In this document: positions 45,428 through 54,202 of the stretch, one piece after another | Layout: each line of letters begins with the position of its first letter | Position numbering within the stretch: position 1 is the stretch's first letter | Assembly (NCBI GenBank): GCA_002372615.1 | Contig: DFHG01000009.1 | Span: 124,001-188,000, forward strand | Direction of reading: 5' to 3' | From: Mycoplasmataceae bacterium UBA3729 | GTDB taxonomy: Bacteria > Bacillota_I > Bacilli_A > Mycoplasmatales > Mycoplasmoidaceae | Length of the DNA stretch: 64,000 nt | The notes under the pieces: generated by a model | Seen by the model: only the letters and a program-made list of their open reading frames with translations | The model's database searches: none | What the model was told of the DNA's origin: nothing | Program-made: the position numbers and the translations under genes

Positions 45428-46359
45428 ATGAAACTATTTATAATAGGAAAAGGTTTTGATTTAAAGCATGGTCTAAAATCAACTTATGAAAAATTTAAAA
45501 AATTTGTTTATAAGAAAAATAAAAAAATATATGATGATTTTTACAAAAAATGGCATGTTATCTTGATATAAATGATAAATCTTTGTTTAATGAAAAAACA
45601 TGAAGCAATCTTGAAGATTGTATTGCACAACTATATGATATAGTTTGAGACTACTATATCTTTGATTTAATTTATCCAAGTTCAGAATATGATATGGGTA
45701 AAGCGTCATACTGAGGCGACAAGACATATAATTTAGACAAAATCATTGAAGATGATATAAAAACTTCTAGTGAAATAAAATTGCTTTTTAAAGAATGGGT
45801 AACAAAGTTAAATAAAAAATCACCTTTCATTTATCAGGAATTTAAAAAATTATTTAATAAAATAGTATTTTTTTAAATTTTAACTACACAAATACATTAG
45901 AAAAGATATATGAAATTAATGATAAAAAAATCATCCATTTACATAATAGTAAAGAAAATTATATTATTGGACATAATGAAAAATACATAAGACCGTCAGA
46001 AGGATATTGAGGACATAATTGAGAAAATTTAACGGATGAAAATGGTAATCTTATATATGACGATTGGTCTGAAATTGAAATGTATCATTCAATAAACAAA
46101 TATAGTAAAAAACTGTATGAAATATTTTATAAAAATTCAGAAAAAATTATTGTTGATAATAAAAAAATATTTGATAAATCATTTAATGAAATAATTGTAT
46201 TGGGTTTTTCATTTAGAATACAAGACGAAATATACATTAAAAAAATTACTTAAAAAAACTCCTTCAAATAATTGAAAAATTTATTATCATACATGCGAAG
46301 ATAAAAAACGAATATCAACTTTTTTTGGTAAAAATAAACTTAAAATGATTAAGTGATAA
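45428..46359 (+). pseudogene. abiH: AbiH-family abortive infection gene, broken
   Basis: The first residues MKLFIIGKGFDLKHGLKSTY match the typical AbiH start (FIIGNGFDLAHGL). After a shift in the A run at 45545-45550 the frame continues to about 45876, shifts again in a T run, gives FLNFNYTNTLEKIY, IIHLHN and IIGHNEKYI, which are AbiH-like, and shifts once more near 46250 before ending WKIYYHT...MIKW. At least three lesions, so the system is probably dead in this strain. TGA(Trp) throughout. Confidence 0.65.
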
Positions 46360-46417
46360 TTACATTTACAACATATATTCATTAAATATATTCTTAATAT
46401 ATTCTATGTATACTTTA

Positions 46418-46489
46418 GGTATTACCAATATGAGTTTAGGTATTACTGATATTTGCTATGGTATTACTCTTAAATATTTAGGTATTACT
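46418..46489. repeat. Iteron-like array B (21-bp period)
   Basis: Four copies of GGTATTAC start at 46418, 46439, 46460 and 46481, exactly 21 bases apart (two helical turns). The same AT-rich leader ATATTCTTAATATATTC precedes them. It opens the ~1-kb block that is repeated at 51467. Confidence 0.8.
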
Positions 46490-46694
46490 CATAGTGAGAC
46501 AAAATGATATGAAATTGAGACAGGAGCTAAAAAATAAGCTAAAAACTATCTCATAGATACGACAAAACATAGCAAATTATTTGATAATTAGGTTTTTATA
46601 AAGTTTTTAGTTTAGTTTAATGGTTATTCAGTGAACATCTTACATCAATCATTGTCTGGTGGATCATTGATTGAATGAGTGTTGTTTGAACTGT

Positions 46695-47280
46695 TTAAAT
46701 CAACACACCAGATTTATTATCATTAGTTTCTTTCTTATTAGAAAGAAGTCATTTAAACATTCTAGTTTTAATGTCTAATTGAACAAATTTCTTATATAAA
46801 GCAATAAGATTAGTATATGAAGCAACATTAATGTCAGCTTTTTTTAGTAGACAATTTAACTTTACTGGAGTTGAAGAACTATAACCAATGATAGTAGCAT
46901 AGTTTGCAAGAGTTATCTTTCGTCATTTCTTATTGGTTTTATAGTTTCAACCATATTTGTTTTCAGTATCTTGCTTAACAAGAACATAAAGTTCTTGTGC
47001 TTGGAATTTTTTATTATGTCAATGAGATTTAATAAAGTGCTGTAATTTAGCTAATTGCTTAGCACAGATAAATAACTTTGTTTTATTTCTAATTGCTATT
47101 GCCTTAGCTAAATCATTATTCTCATAAGCTATTTTTAATAGCTTGTTTTGTTTTTTTAATAAGTTTTCAGAAATAGTTGTCAACATCACTATACTTAACT
47201 TGTTTCTCAATGGATTCGACTATCCGATTGAGAATTTGATGTTTATTTTGACTGTTTTCTGTATTCTGATATAAATGCAT
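46695..47280 (-). pseudogene. Repeat-unit gene, copy 1 (frameshifted)
   Basis: Begins MHLYQNTENSQNKHQILNRI at 47280, loses frame in the T run 47151-47157 (A run on the coding strand), and continues with LYVLVKQDTENKYGW, IIGYSSSTPVKL, and a C-terminus ending NDNKSGVLI. Restored length about 195 residues, very basic. I do not recognise the family; a DNA-binding or replication role for the nearby iterons is a guess. Confidence 0.5.
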
Positions 47281-47395
47281 CTAATTAAAAAGCTCATTAC
47301 TTAAAGTTTTTTAAGATTTATGTATTTATTCAAAACTTATATGGTATAAAAAATTAAGTTCTTGAATAGCGTCAAAGCTCAAGGTGCCTATTTAT

Positions 47396-47420
47396 TGTAT
47401 TTTCTTCCAATTCCTACAAC
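47396..47420 (+). repeat. tRNA-Trp 3'-end echo (att-like), copy 1
   Basis: CCAATTCCTACAACCACTGCCAT differs from the tRNA-Trp end at about four positions; the ACAAC and CTGCCAT parts are unchanged. It closes the first 1-kb repeat. Confidence 0.55.
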
Positions 47421-47444
47421 CACTGCCATAAGACTTAATGAAAA

Positions 47445-47903
47445 TTATCGCCTAAAAAGTTCAACAGTATTTATTATTGTAGCTATAAGTGTAGAAATGC
47501 AAATTATTCATGATGTGTAAATAACAGAATCTTTAAAACTATCATTAATTTGATTAATACAATTTATTGTCTTTTCATTAAAAATGTTTATAAAATTTTC
47601 ATCGCCATTATCAATGATAGCCGTTTTTTTCGCATCTAAAATTGTTAATAGAAGTTTACGTTTATTGTGGCCTATAAACTTTATGGTTTTGTAAAGATAT
47701 CTTGCATACTGATTGTTCACTATACAATCATATGAAACAAAAATTGGCTTATTTTTCTGTTTAAAATATATTCCTTCCTTAAAACGAGTTTCATAAATTT
47801 TACTTGCGTCAGAAAAAATTTCAAATATCACATCTTTAGTTTTATTTTTATTTAATTTTTCTGGAAAATTATTTTGAGTTCCTAAGCCTATTAACTTTAG
47901 CAT
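47445..47903 (-). CDS. Hypothetical protein with C-terminal membrane helix
   Basis: 152 residues, intact with one TGA(Trp). Starts MLKLIGLGTQNNF, a mixed alpha-beta domain follows (IFVSYDCIVNN, KLLLTILDAKKTAII), and the end WIICISTLIATIINTV is one transmembrane helix. Not recognised. Position in a defence-rich island and the soluble domain plus tail anchor fit an effector or an element surface protein; both are guesses. Confidence 0.55.
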
Positions 47904-47960
47904 ATTAATACTTAATTATTTTAACATTTTCTTCCACACATATATAATAAAAATATAGGT

Positions 47961-48209
47961 ATGAAAATAGTAGTTGGCAATATTGAAATAGAAAATGTTA
48001 ATATCAAAAATTGAGATACAAATGGTAATTTTTTTGTTATTGACAAGGATGTTTTAAGAAATATTAGTGAACATGATTCTAGTCAGTTAAATAATTATAT
48101 TAAATATGGTGCTCAAATCAGATTTGTTAATGAAATAGGTTTTTCACAAATCAAATATATTTGTAATGTTATAATGGACGATAATTCAATAAAATGTTAT
48201 TATCGATAA
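47961..48209 (+). CDS. Hypothetical 82-residue protein
   Basis: Intact small frame starting MKIVVGNIEIENVNIKNW and rich in beta-type residues, ending CNVIMDDNSIKCYYR. One TGA(Trp). No family recognised. Precedes VKSKGG copy 3. Confidence 0.45.
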
Positions 48210-48290
48210 ATAATTAAAATTCATTTTTAATTTTAGTTGTATTACCTTATATTCAAAGTCTATATTTACACAAAATATACAATATAAAAA

Positions 48291-48555
48291 ATGAACAAGA
48301 AATCAAAAATTTTTTAAATATGAAGTAATAAACACCAAAAAAGATAAAAAACTAATTGGTGAAGTTTTTGATTTTAAAAAAGTTAAATCTAAAGGTGGTA
48401 CTGGTGGTGATGGTGGAAGAAAAACACCAAAATCTAAAGCGCCAGCTTGATTTAATGATTTTATCGGAAATAGATTCAATAAGTTAGAAAAAGAAGTCAC
48501 AAATTTAAGAAACGATTTTAATAGAGTAGTTAAAGTTAATAATCTAAAAGAGTAA
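48291..48555 (+). pseudogene. VKSKGG-family small protein, copy 3 (frameshifted)
   Basis: Starts MNKKSK and shifts frame in the T run 48310-48315; then reads VKSKGGTGGDGGRKTPKS, KAPAWF and LRNDFNRVVKVNNLKE. The GGRKTPKSKAPAWF core is the clearest of the three copies. It is followed 28 bases later by the HEPN gene. Confidence 0.55.
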
Positions 48556-48583
48556 GTTTTGTAATATAATCATCATTGATAAT

Positions 48584-49533
48584 ATGAAAAATTTATTGCA
48601 ATTTATAATTGATTATCCGAAAGAAAAAAATAATCAATACATTGGGTGTTACAATTAGATCCTAAGTTTCCAGTAGATGAAAATGATATTAAACATAATC
48701 TATTATTAAATTGTAATGAAACTAAAATCTATCGAGATTTGAATAATGAATTTAAAAAAATAAAATTTAATAGTCAACTTAGTAAATCAGATGTAGAAAT
48801 AATAAATAAATTTGTTAATAATATTCTTAGTCCTATCATAACAGAATCTAACATATTATGAACATCAAAATTTATTCTTAATGAAATTGATATTTTTTAC
48901 TCATCAGAAAAGCGTATAAACGATATTCAGAAAAAATTATATGTTATATCTCCTGCCAATTGTATATTAAAATACTTTCTTGAATGTTCCTACAATAGAT
49001 TATTAATTCTAGTTTATCATTTTTGATATGAGTCGAAATTAGATGATATTTCATTTAGTAAAATTTCTAAGATTATTAAATGTTATATAAATAGCAATGA
49101 CTTTAAAAAATTTCGTGATTTAATTAGTATAAATATTTTTTCTAAACCAGAGTATAACACAAAAACTAAAAATGGCACATCGTATTTTAATGAAATGAAG
49201 GAATATCGAAATAATTTATATGTCCATATAACATCTAAGAAAACACCATCATTGACAAACAAAGGATCGACAAAATATGTACATCCTCAAAAACCCAATG
49301 CAAATATTTTATTCCATTTGGCTAATATTATTAAAATAATTGCAAATTTGTTTGCAGTTAATGATAAATCATTATGAGAACGAATTTATGGGACAATACA
49401 TTACACACCAAACCTTTATTTTGTATGCGGTGGTAGTTTATGTGGTGATTCGGTATTTTGTATTAGAAATAGAGAAGAAATAAATTTATTCTATTACATC
49501 CCTCAGAATTGAAAAGAAGCTGGTTTTATGTAA
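48584..49533 (+). pseudogene. HEPN-motif protein with N-terminal frameshift
   Basis: About 316 residues if an A-run shift at 48624-48630 is repaired; otherwise a GTG start at 48646 gives 295 residues, so the gene may still be functional. EMKEYRNNLYVHITS carries RN-x4-H, a HEPN motif. The C-terminal part FVCGGSLCGDSVFCIRN has paired cysteines. Resembles Abi-type HEPN proteins in layout (large helical N-part, motif two-thirds along). Several TGA(Trp). Confidence 0.55.
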
Positions 49534-49686
49534 GCTATGAAGAAATAAGTAATAATTAAAATTAAAATAACCTAAAGCATCAGTAATATTAAAGTAACTA
49601 AAAGTATATAAAAATTGATACATTTTTTATGTACTATTCATAATATTTCATTAAATATATTCTTTATATATTCAATGAATGTTTTA

Positions 49687-49736
49687 GGTATTACTGCTAT
49701 GAATTAGGATATTACAGATATTTGCTATGGTATTAG
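49687..49736. repeat. Iteron-like array C (21-bp period)
   Basis: GGTATTAC at 49687, GATATTAC at 49708 and GGTATTAG at 49729 keep the 21-base spacing. The third unit runs directly into an integrase fragment, so a recombination junction lies here. Leader ATATTCTTTATATATTC precedes. Confidence 0.65.
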
Positions 49737-49888
49737 GTAATACACCAAGAACTATAATGAATCACTATATCATCTCATCAAATAGGAACTATGATGCTTG
49801 TAATATAGCTAATTGTGCAGTAAATAGCTACATTGTTAAAACAAACGACCTATATCTCAATAGAACCTATTTAAGTAGGAAGGAGTAA
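49721..49888 (+). pseudogene. C-terminal integrase fragment
   Basis: Reads MVLGNTPRTIMNHYIISSNRNYD...NRTYLSRKE, almost the same as the last ~55 residues of the integrase at 43432-44345, including the Tyr position. No upstream part of the gene is present. Probably left by recombination between element copies. Confidence 0.75.
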
Positions 49889-50025
49889 GTTGTTTAATTT
49901 TTATACACATAATTTTAAATTAGTGTATACTATTTGTGAAAGTAACCTCCTTTCTGTAATTAATAATTACTTTCCTTTAATTTAGATTTTTATATGAAAA
50001 AATCCTGTGGTGAATGAGTAATACC

Positions 50026-50060
50026 AAGAGTAATGGATGCTACCTCTTAATGACTGCATC
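50026..50060 (+). ncRNA. Possible pseudoknot RNA before the ToxN-like gene
   Basis: AAGAG (50026-50030) can pair with CTCTT (50044-50048) and GATGC (50036-50040) with GCATC (50056-50060); the arms interlock as in an H-type pseudoknot. Type III antitoxin RNAs are pseudoknots placed upstream of the toxin. Only 5+5 bp, so chance is possible, and an in-frame ATG at 50037 overlaps it. Confidence 0.3.
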
Positions 50061-50069
50061 GGTGAAAAT

Positions 50070-50623
50070 ATGTCAGTAAGAATCATAAGTATTGATTCAA
50101 AATATTTTAATGAATTAAATTCTAGATATAACAAGCAAGGTTTTTTAAAACCTTATTTTAATAAACGTCTGGATGGTTCACGTTTCAATAGACCATATCT
50201 TTGTTTAAATTATTCGACGAAGTTTAAATACATAGAAGTATTTCCACTTTCATCATTTAAACCTTCTAAAGATAACCTTAGCGCAAAATATTTTAAATTT
50301 ATAGTTGTAGGCAAGAAAATAAAAGCAAAGATTGTTTTAAATTGTGTTTTGACTGTTCCTATTAGGGAAACAACTTTAATAAATTTATCAAAGTATTCAT
50401 TACAAAAATGTCAAAAGCAATATAAGGAAATATTGATTGATTTAAAAGATGAATTACAATTTTGCGAAAAACATTATAAGTTTATTAAAGAAGCATATTA
50501 CGAATATGTTAAAGAGTATAATGCTAAAAATCCAAGTAAATATAAATTGTTAGATAGTGATTTGAATAAACAATTCAATAAAGAATGAGAAGAACAAAAA
50601 GCAAATGTTGAAATCATCAAATA
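50070..50623 (+). CDS. ToxN/AbiQ-like protein (type III toxin family), copy 1
   Basis: 184 residues ending with TGA(Trp) and EEQKANVEIIK. The order IISIDSKYFNEL, RPYLCLNYSTKFKYIEVFPLSS, a conserved-looking VLNCVLTVPI and a long helical end is the layout of AbiQ/ToxN endoribonucleases (Y-x-GV/PLSS, then the N-x-MIPV strand, then helices). Divergent, so the assignment is tentative. ATG 50070 fits the family start better than 50037. Followed seven bases later by the DUF4238-like gene. Confidence 0.5.
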
Positions 50624-50629
50624 GAAACA

Positions 50630-51421
50630 ATGAATAAACATATTTTACCACAATGATATCTTAAAAAATTGATTAAAAAACAAATTCCTGTTTATATATA
50701 TGTATGAAATTATGATAAAGATAAATATGTGGAAAAATACATGAAACAAGGTATAAACATTAAAAATAAAATTTTTACAACAAAGAATGCATGAAGTGAT
50801 AATATTGAAATTTCAAACTTGCAGCAGATAGATGAACGATTATTTAAGGAATATCGCGAATTATTTATTTTAAATCCAAATGAAATTTATGAAAATCATG
50901 AAAAACTTTTTAAATTTATTGAAGATTTTTCAAATCATTATAATGTTAGAGCATTGTCTATATCTAAAAAATTACCAAATGAAAAAATATTATCAAATAC
51001 ATATATAGAATCACAAAGAGACTACAACATATTATCTGATAAAAGTTGTATGTTAGGTAGACATATAGTTCAACGATTAAAAATAAAAAAACCAGGGCTG
51101 TTTCCAATTAATGATCTTAACATCTGTAAATTCAAATTAAATGAATATAAAGAATTTAATCACTTAAAATTTCCTATAAATCTTACATTTTTTAGAATAA
51201 GCTATGATGTAATGTTAATAATATTAACGTCTGTAAAGCAAAACAATAATCTTCAAAAAACATGAGAAGATTTAAAAAAGCAGTCCTTTTTTTATAGTTA
51301 TTGAAAACGTCAAACGCTTATTTCATCTAATTATTTTATTTCTGAACAAAAAATTTCTGAGAATCAACTTATATGATTAAATGAGAAACATAAAATGTTT
51401 TTGGCGTGATTAAAAAAATAA
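50630..51421 (+). CDS. DUF4238-like protein
   Basis: 263 residues. The beginning NKHILPQWYLKKLIKKQIPVYIYVWNYDK follows the DUF4238 pattern (HxxPxxYLxxF...VxxYDK), and ENHEKLFKFIEDF plus MLGRHIVQR come later. The biochemical role of the family is not known to me. Many TGA(Trp), intact. Same strand and close to the ToxN-like gene, so it may be part of one unit. Confidence 0.5.
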
Positions 51422-51518
51422 GAAACATCTTTATTACTTACCAGATTATCTTTTATTTAAACATACTATTCATAATACATATATAAAATATATTCTTAAT
51501 ATATTCAATGGGTGGTTT

Positions 51519-51588
51519 GGTATTACTACTATGAATTAGAGTATTACTGATATTTTAATAGGTACTACTATTAAATATTGGGTATTAC
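51519..51588. repeat. Iteron-like array D
   Basis: GGTATTAC at 51519, AGTATTAC at 51540, GGTACTAC at 51561 and GGTATTAC at 51581. The spacing is 21, 21 and 20; a single-base deletion before the last unit explains the 20. Confidence 0.7.
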
Positions 51589-51916
51589 TCATAGTGAGAC
51601 AAAATGATGGAAAATTGGAAGAAAAATAGAAAAATAAGCTAAAAACTACCTCATAGATATGACAAAACATAGCAAATTATTTGATAATTAGGTTTTTATA
51701 AAGTTTTTAGTTTAGTTTAATGGTTATTCAGCGAACATCTTACATCAATCATTGTCTGGTGGATCATTGATTGAATGAGTGTTGTTTGAACTGTCTAAAT
51801 CAAACATACCAGATTTATTAATCGTTAGTTTCTTTCTTATTAGAAAGAAGTCATTTAAACATTCTAGTTTTAATGTCTAATTGGATAAATTTCTTATATA
51901 AAGCAATAAGATTAGT

Positions 51917-52381
51917 CTATAAAGCAACATTGATGTCAGCTCTATTTAATAATCAATTTAACTTTACTGGCGTTGAAGAACTATAACCAATAATTGTAGC
52001 ATAGTCAGTAAGAGTTATCTTTCGTCATTTCTTATTGGTTTTATAGTTTCAGCCATATTTGCTTTCAGTATCTTGCTTAACAAGAACATAAAGTTCTTGT
52101 GCTTGGAATTTTTTATTATGTCAATGAGATTTAACAAAGTGCTGTAATTTAGCTAATTGCTTAACACAGATAAATAATTTTGTTTTAGCTTTTATTTCGT
52201 CTCTTTTAGATGAATCATTATTCTCACGAGCTATTTTTAATAGTTTGTCTTGTTTTTTAATAAACTTTCAGAAATAGTTATCAACATCACTATACTTAAC
52301 TTGTTTCTCAATGGATTCGACTATCCGATTGAGAATTTGATGTTTATTTTGACTGTTTTCTGTATTCTGATATAAATGCAT
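51917..52381 (-). CDS. Repeat-unit gene, copy 2 (shortened by a stop)
   Basis: 154 residues, same start as copy 1 (MHLYQNTENSQNKHQ) and uninterrupted through the region where copy 1 shifts, then stopped by TAG at 51917 where copy 1 reads on. Homologous sequence continues past the stop (LIALYKKFIQLDIKTRMF). Each copy is thus damaged at a different place. Function unknown. Confidence 0.5.
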
Positions 52382-52501
52382 CTAATTAAAAAGCTCATTA
52401 CTTAAAGTTTTTTAAGATTTATGTATTTATTCAAAATTAATATGCAATAACATTTATATTGGGGTTTAGTGTCAAAACTCAAGGTATTTATTTACTTTGC
52501 T

Positions 52502-52526
52502 TTTTTCAATTCCTGCAACCACTGCC
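52502..52526 (+). repeat. tRNA-Trp 3'-end echo (att-like), copy 2
   Basis: TTCAATTCCTGCAACCACTGCCAT shares about 20 of 24 bases with the end of tRNA-Trp. It ends the second 1-kb repeat, and a truncated gene begins at once behind it. Confidence 0.55.
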
Positions 52527-52752
52527 ATTTAAGATTGTGAGTGGAGCAATTGCATTAAACAGAGAACAAGATTGTGGTATTGGACAAGCTTTAAAAGAAG
52601 CAAGCAAGCCAATGGTTAAGTTTATTCTTTTAATTGCGATTGTTGGAATAAGCATTTCATTATTATGGAATTTTTTATTTTCATTCTTAACAGCTCAATG
52701 TTGAAACCCAGATACATCAAATAATTTAAGCAATTTAAATTTTAAGGTATAA
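52525..52752 (+). pseudogene. C-terminal fragment of a membrane protein
   Basis: No start; the frame opens at the att-like site and reads IVSGAIALNREQDCGIGQAL, then one long hydrophobic helix (KFILLIAIVGISISLLWNFL), ending NLNFKV. The shape, a tail with a single strong helix, suits a conjugation channel protein, but this is a guess. Confidence 0.4.
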
Positions 52753-52753
52753 T
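52748..52753 (+). promoter_or_regulatory. -10 element before the structured RNA and toxin gene
   Basis: TATAAT at 52748-52753 lies seven bases upstream of the folded segment 52760-52818. The -35 region (TTTAAG at 52725) is weak. Confidence 0.4.
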
Positions 52754-52759
52754 AATTTT

Positions 52760-52818
52760 GAAGGTAATTCTTCTGGTTGCCCAAACCAACTAGCTTGACT
52801 AGTTCGAATTGGGACTTC
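52760..52818 (+). ncRNA. Candidate antitoxin RNA (ToxI-like)
   Basis: Nested pairing: GAAG 52760-52763 with CTTC 52815-52818, CCCAA 52780-52784 with TTGGG 52109+ equivalent (52809-52813), and AACTAG 52788-52793 with CTAGTT 52799-52804 around loop CTTGA. It sits between a -10 box and the ToxN-like gene start at 52829. Type III antitoxins are RNAs in this place, usually as tandem repeats; no clear tandem repeat is seen here. Confidence 0.4.
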
Positions 52819-52828
52819 TAAATAACTA

Positions 52829-53428
52829 ATGAGTAATAAATTTAAAATCTATGAAGTAGATCAATGACTTATTGATTATTTACGTGGAGATGGTGAATTT
52901 GCTGATCGTCCAAGTAAAGAAATTGATAAGCAAATATATTCGCATCACGGATTAAACAGAAAAAATTCTGATAAGTATTTTGGTGTGATTATTGAATATA
53001 AAGGTTTTTCAATGTTTGCTCCTATCACTCATGATGGTGACAGAAATTGATTTAATCGTGATAATACATACGATATTGAAAAAGTATATGATGGTTTTGG
53101 TAAGTATTCAGGAGCACTATTATTGTGCAAAGCTTTGCCTTTGGACAAGATATTAACAAAATATGTTAATTTTCATAAACTTATTCAAACTAATTACCAG
53201 TATGCGCGTCTATGCATTGATGAATTAAAATACTTAAATCAACCAGCGGTTCATCAAAGAGTTGTTAAGAAAATGATGGCTTGTTTAGAAAACAAACCCT
53301 CTAAATGTCAACAGTTAAGAGTTAACTATCAATTATGTGCTCATAACCTTTTGCAATTAATAAAATCTGAGAAAGCAAAAGAATTTAGCTTATCAAAAGG
53401 TAAGAATAAAGAAAAGACTATAGAGTAA
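52829..53428 (+). CDS. ToxN/AbiQ-like type III toxin, copy 2
   Basis: 199 residues, intact. The N-terminal strand FKIYEVDQWLIDYL, the core YFGVIIEYKGFSMFAPITHD, the LLLCKALPLDKI strand and helical C-terminus with NYQYARLCIDELKYL follow the AbiQ/ToxN fold, an endoribonuclease held by a repeat RNA. Slightly longer than ToxN (171) and AbiQ (180). The upstream folded RNA supports the call. TGA(Trp) in the first 20 residues. Confidence 0.65.
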
Positions 53429-53454
53429 GAAGAAGAGTTAGTGAGATAATCTAT

Positions 53455-54195
53455 TTATGCAGGAATTTGATTAAATAATTCACGATCATCTGCTTCATTG
53501 TCTTTACGTCTTAGTTTATCAATATTTCATTTGCCTTTATTGACTTCCTTATATTTATAAGCTTGTCTAATTGCCAAACGCAATATTTCTTTTGGGTTAC
53601 TATCATTTTTTAATCGGTCATAACCAATAATTGGAAATACTGCATGTTTATATTCATTATGTACTTTTTCATTAGGCATATTATTTTCAATTCTTTTATA
53701 ATTTTCACCATCAAAATTATCTGCCATTGAATGTAATAATCTATCAGGCAAAAAATTAAATTCGTTTTTTATTGACTGTTTAGAGGTATAATTTCAGCTT
53801 CTAGTCAGCTTAAACTCATCATATTTCATTACCAATTCTTTATCTAAAATTCAACTCTTAATTTTACGATTATTATTAGTGCAACAATTAACAACAACAA
53901 TGCTACCACCAGGTTTTGTTTTACCGTTTTCATGATAATCCATAATTGTTGAATATATTTCTCAATCAATAAATTTTCTATTTTTTGTGTCACTTCCAAC
54001 AACTATTGTAACATCAACATCTTTTAGGTATTCATCTCTAATTTTTTGTCTAATTTGCTCATCAGACAAACTATCATCTACTTTAGTCTTTTCATCTGGT
54101 GTAATATCTGTATAACCTAATTGTTCGACTAATGATTGTATATATTCTTTATGTTTATTATTTAATTCATGGTGATTTGATATAAAAATTTTCAT
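53455..54195 (-). CDS. TIR-like (DUF1863/Thoeris-type) protein
   Basis: 246 residues. The first ~110 residues show the TIR-like pattern: FISNHHEL strand, DVTIVVGSDT strand followed by a charged turn and RKFIDWEIYSTI, as in MTH538-like TIR domains such as ThsB of Thoeris. The rest (FPIIGYDRLKNDSNPKEILRLAI) matches the typical extension. ThsB-type proteins make cADPR-like signals after phage recognition; a ThsA partner is not seen. RBS AGGAG before ATG 54195. Upstream gene ends seven bases before. Confidence 0.65.
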
Positions 54196-54202
54196 ATATC
54201 TC

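Larger units (their letters stand above)
46380..47422. repeat. ~1-kb direct repeat, copy 1
   Basis: Matches 51467-52526 in the same orientation with scattered substitutions and small indels, best from about 46530 to 47330. Order within the unit: iteron array, non-coding stretch, a minus-strand gene, and at the end a copy of the tRNA-Trp 3' end. Confidence 0.8.
51467..52526. repeat. ~1-kb direct repeat, copy 2
   Basis: Same order as the copy at 46380: iteron array, spacer, minus-strand gene, tRNA-end echo. The stretch 51660-51780 is almost base-for-base like 46560-46680. Confidence 0.8.

Noticed and set aside
46418..46489. CRISPR array
   Set aside because: The 21-base periodic units are only 8 conserved bases with related spacers of 13; there are no long repeats with unique spacers and no cas genes.
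47340..47425. A complete degenerate tRNA gene before 47420
   Set aside because: Only the last ~24 bases resemble a tRNA; no D arm or anticodon stem can be folded, so an att-type remnant is a better reading.
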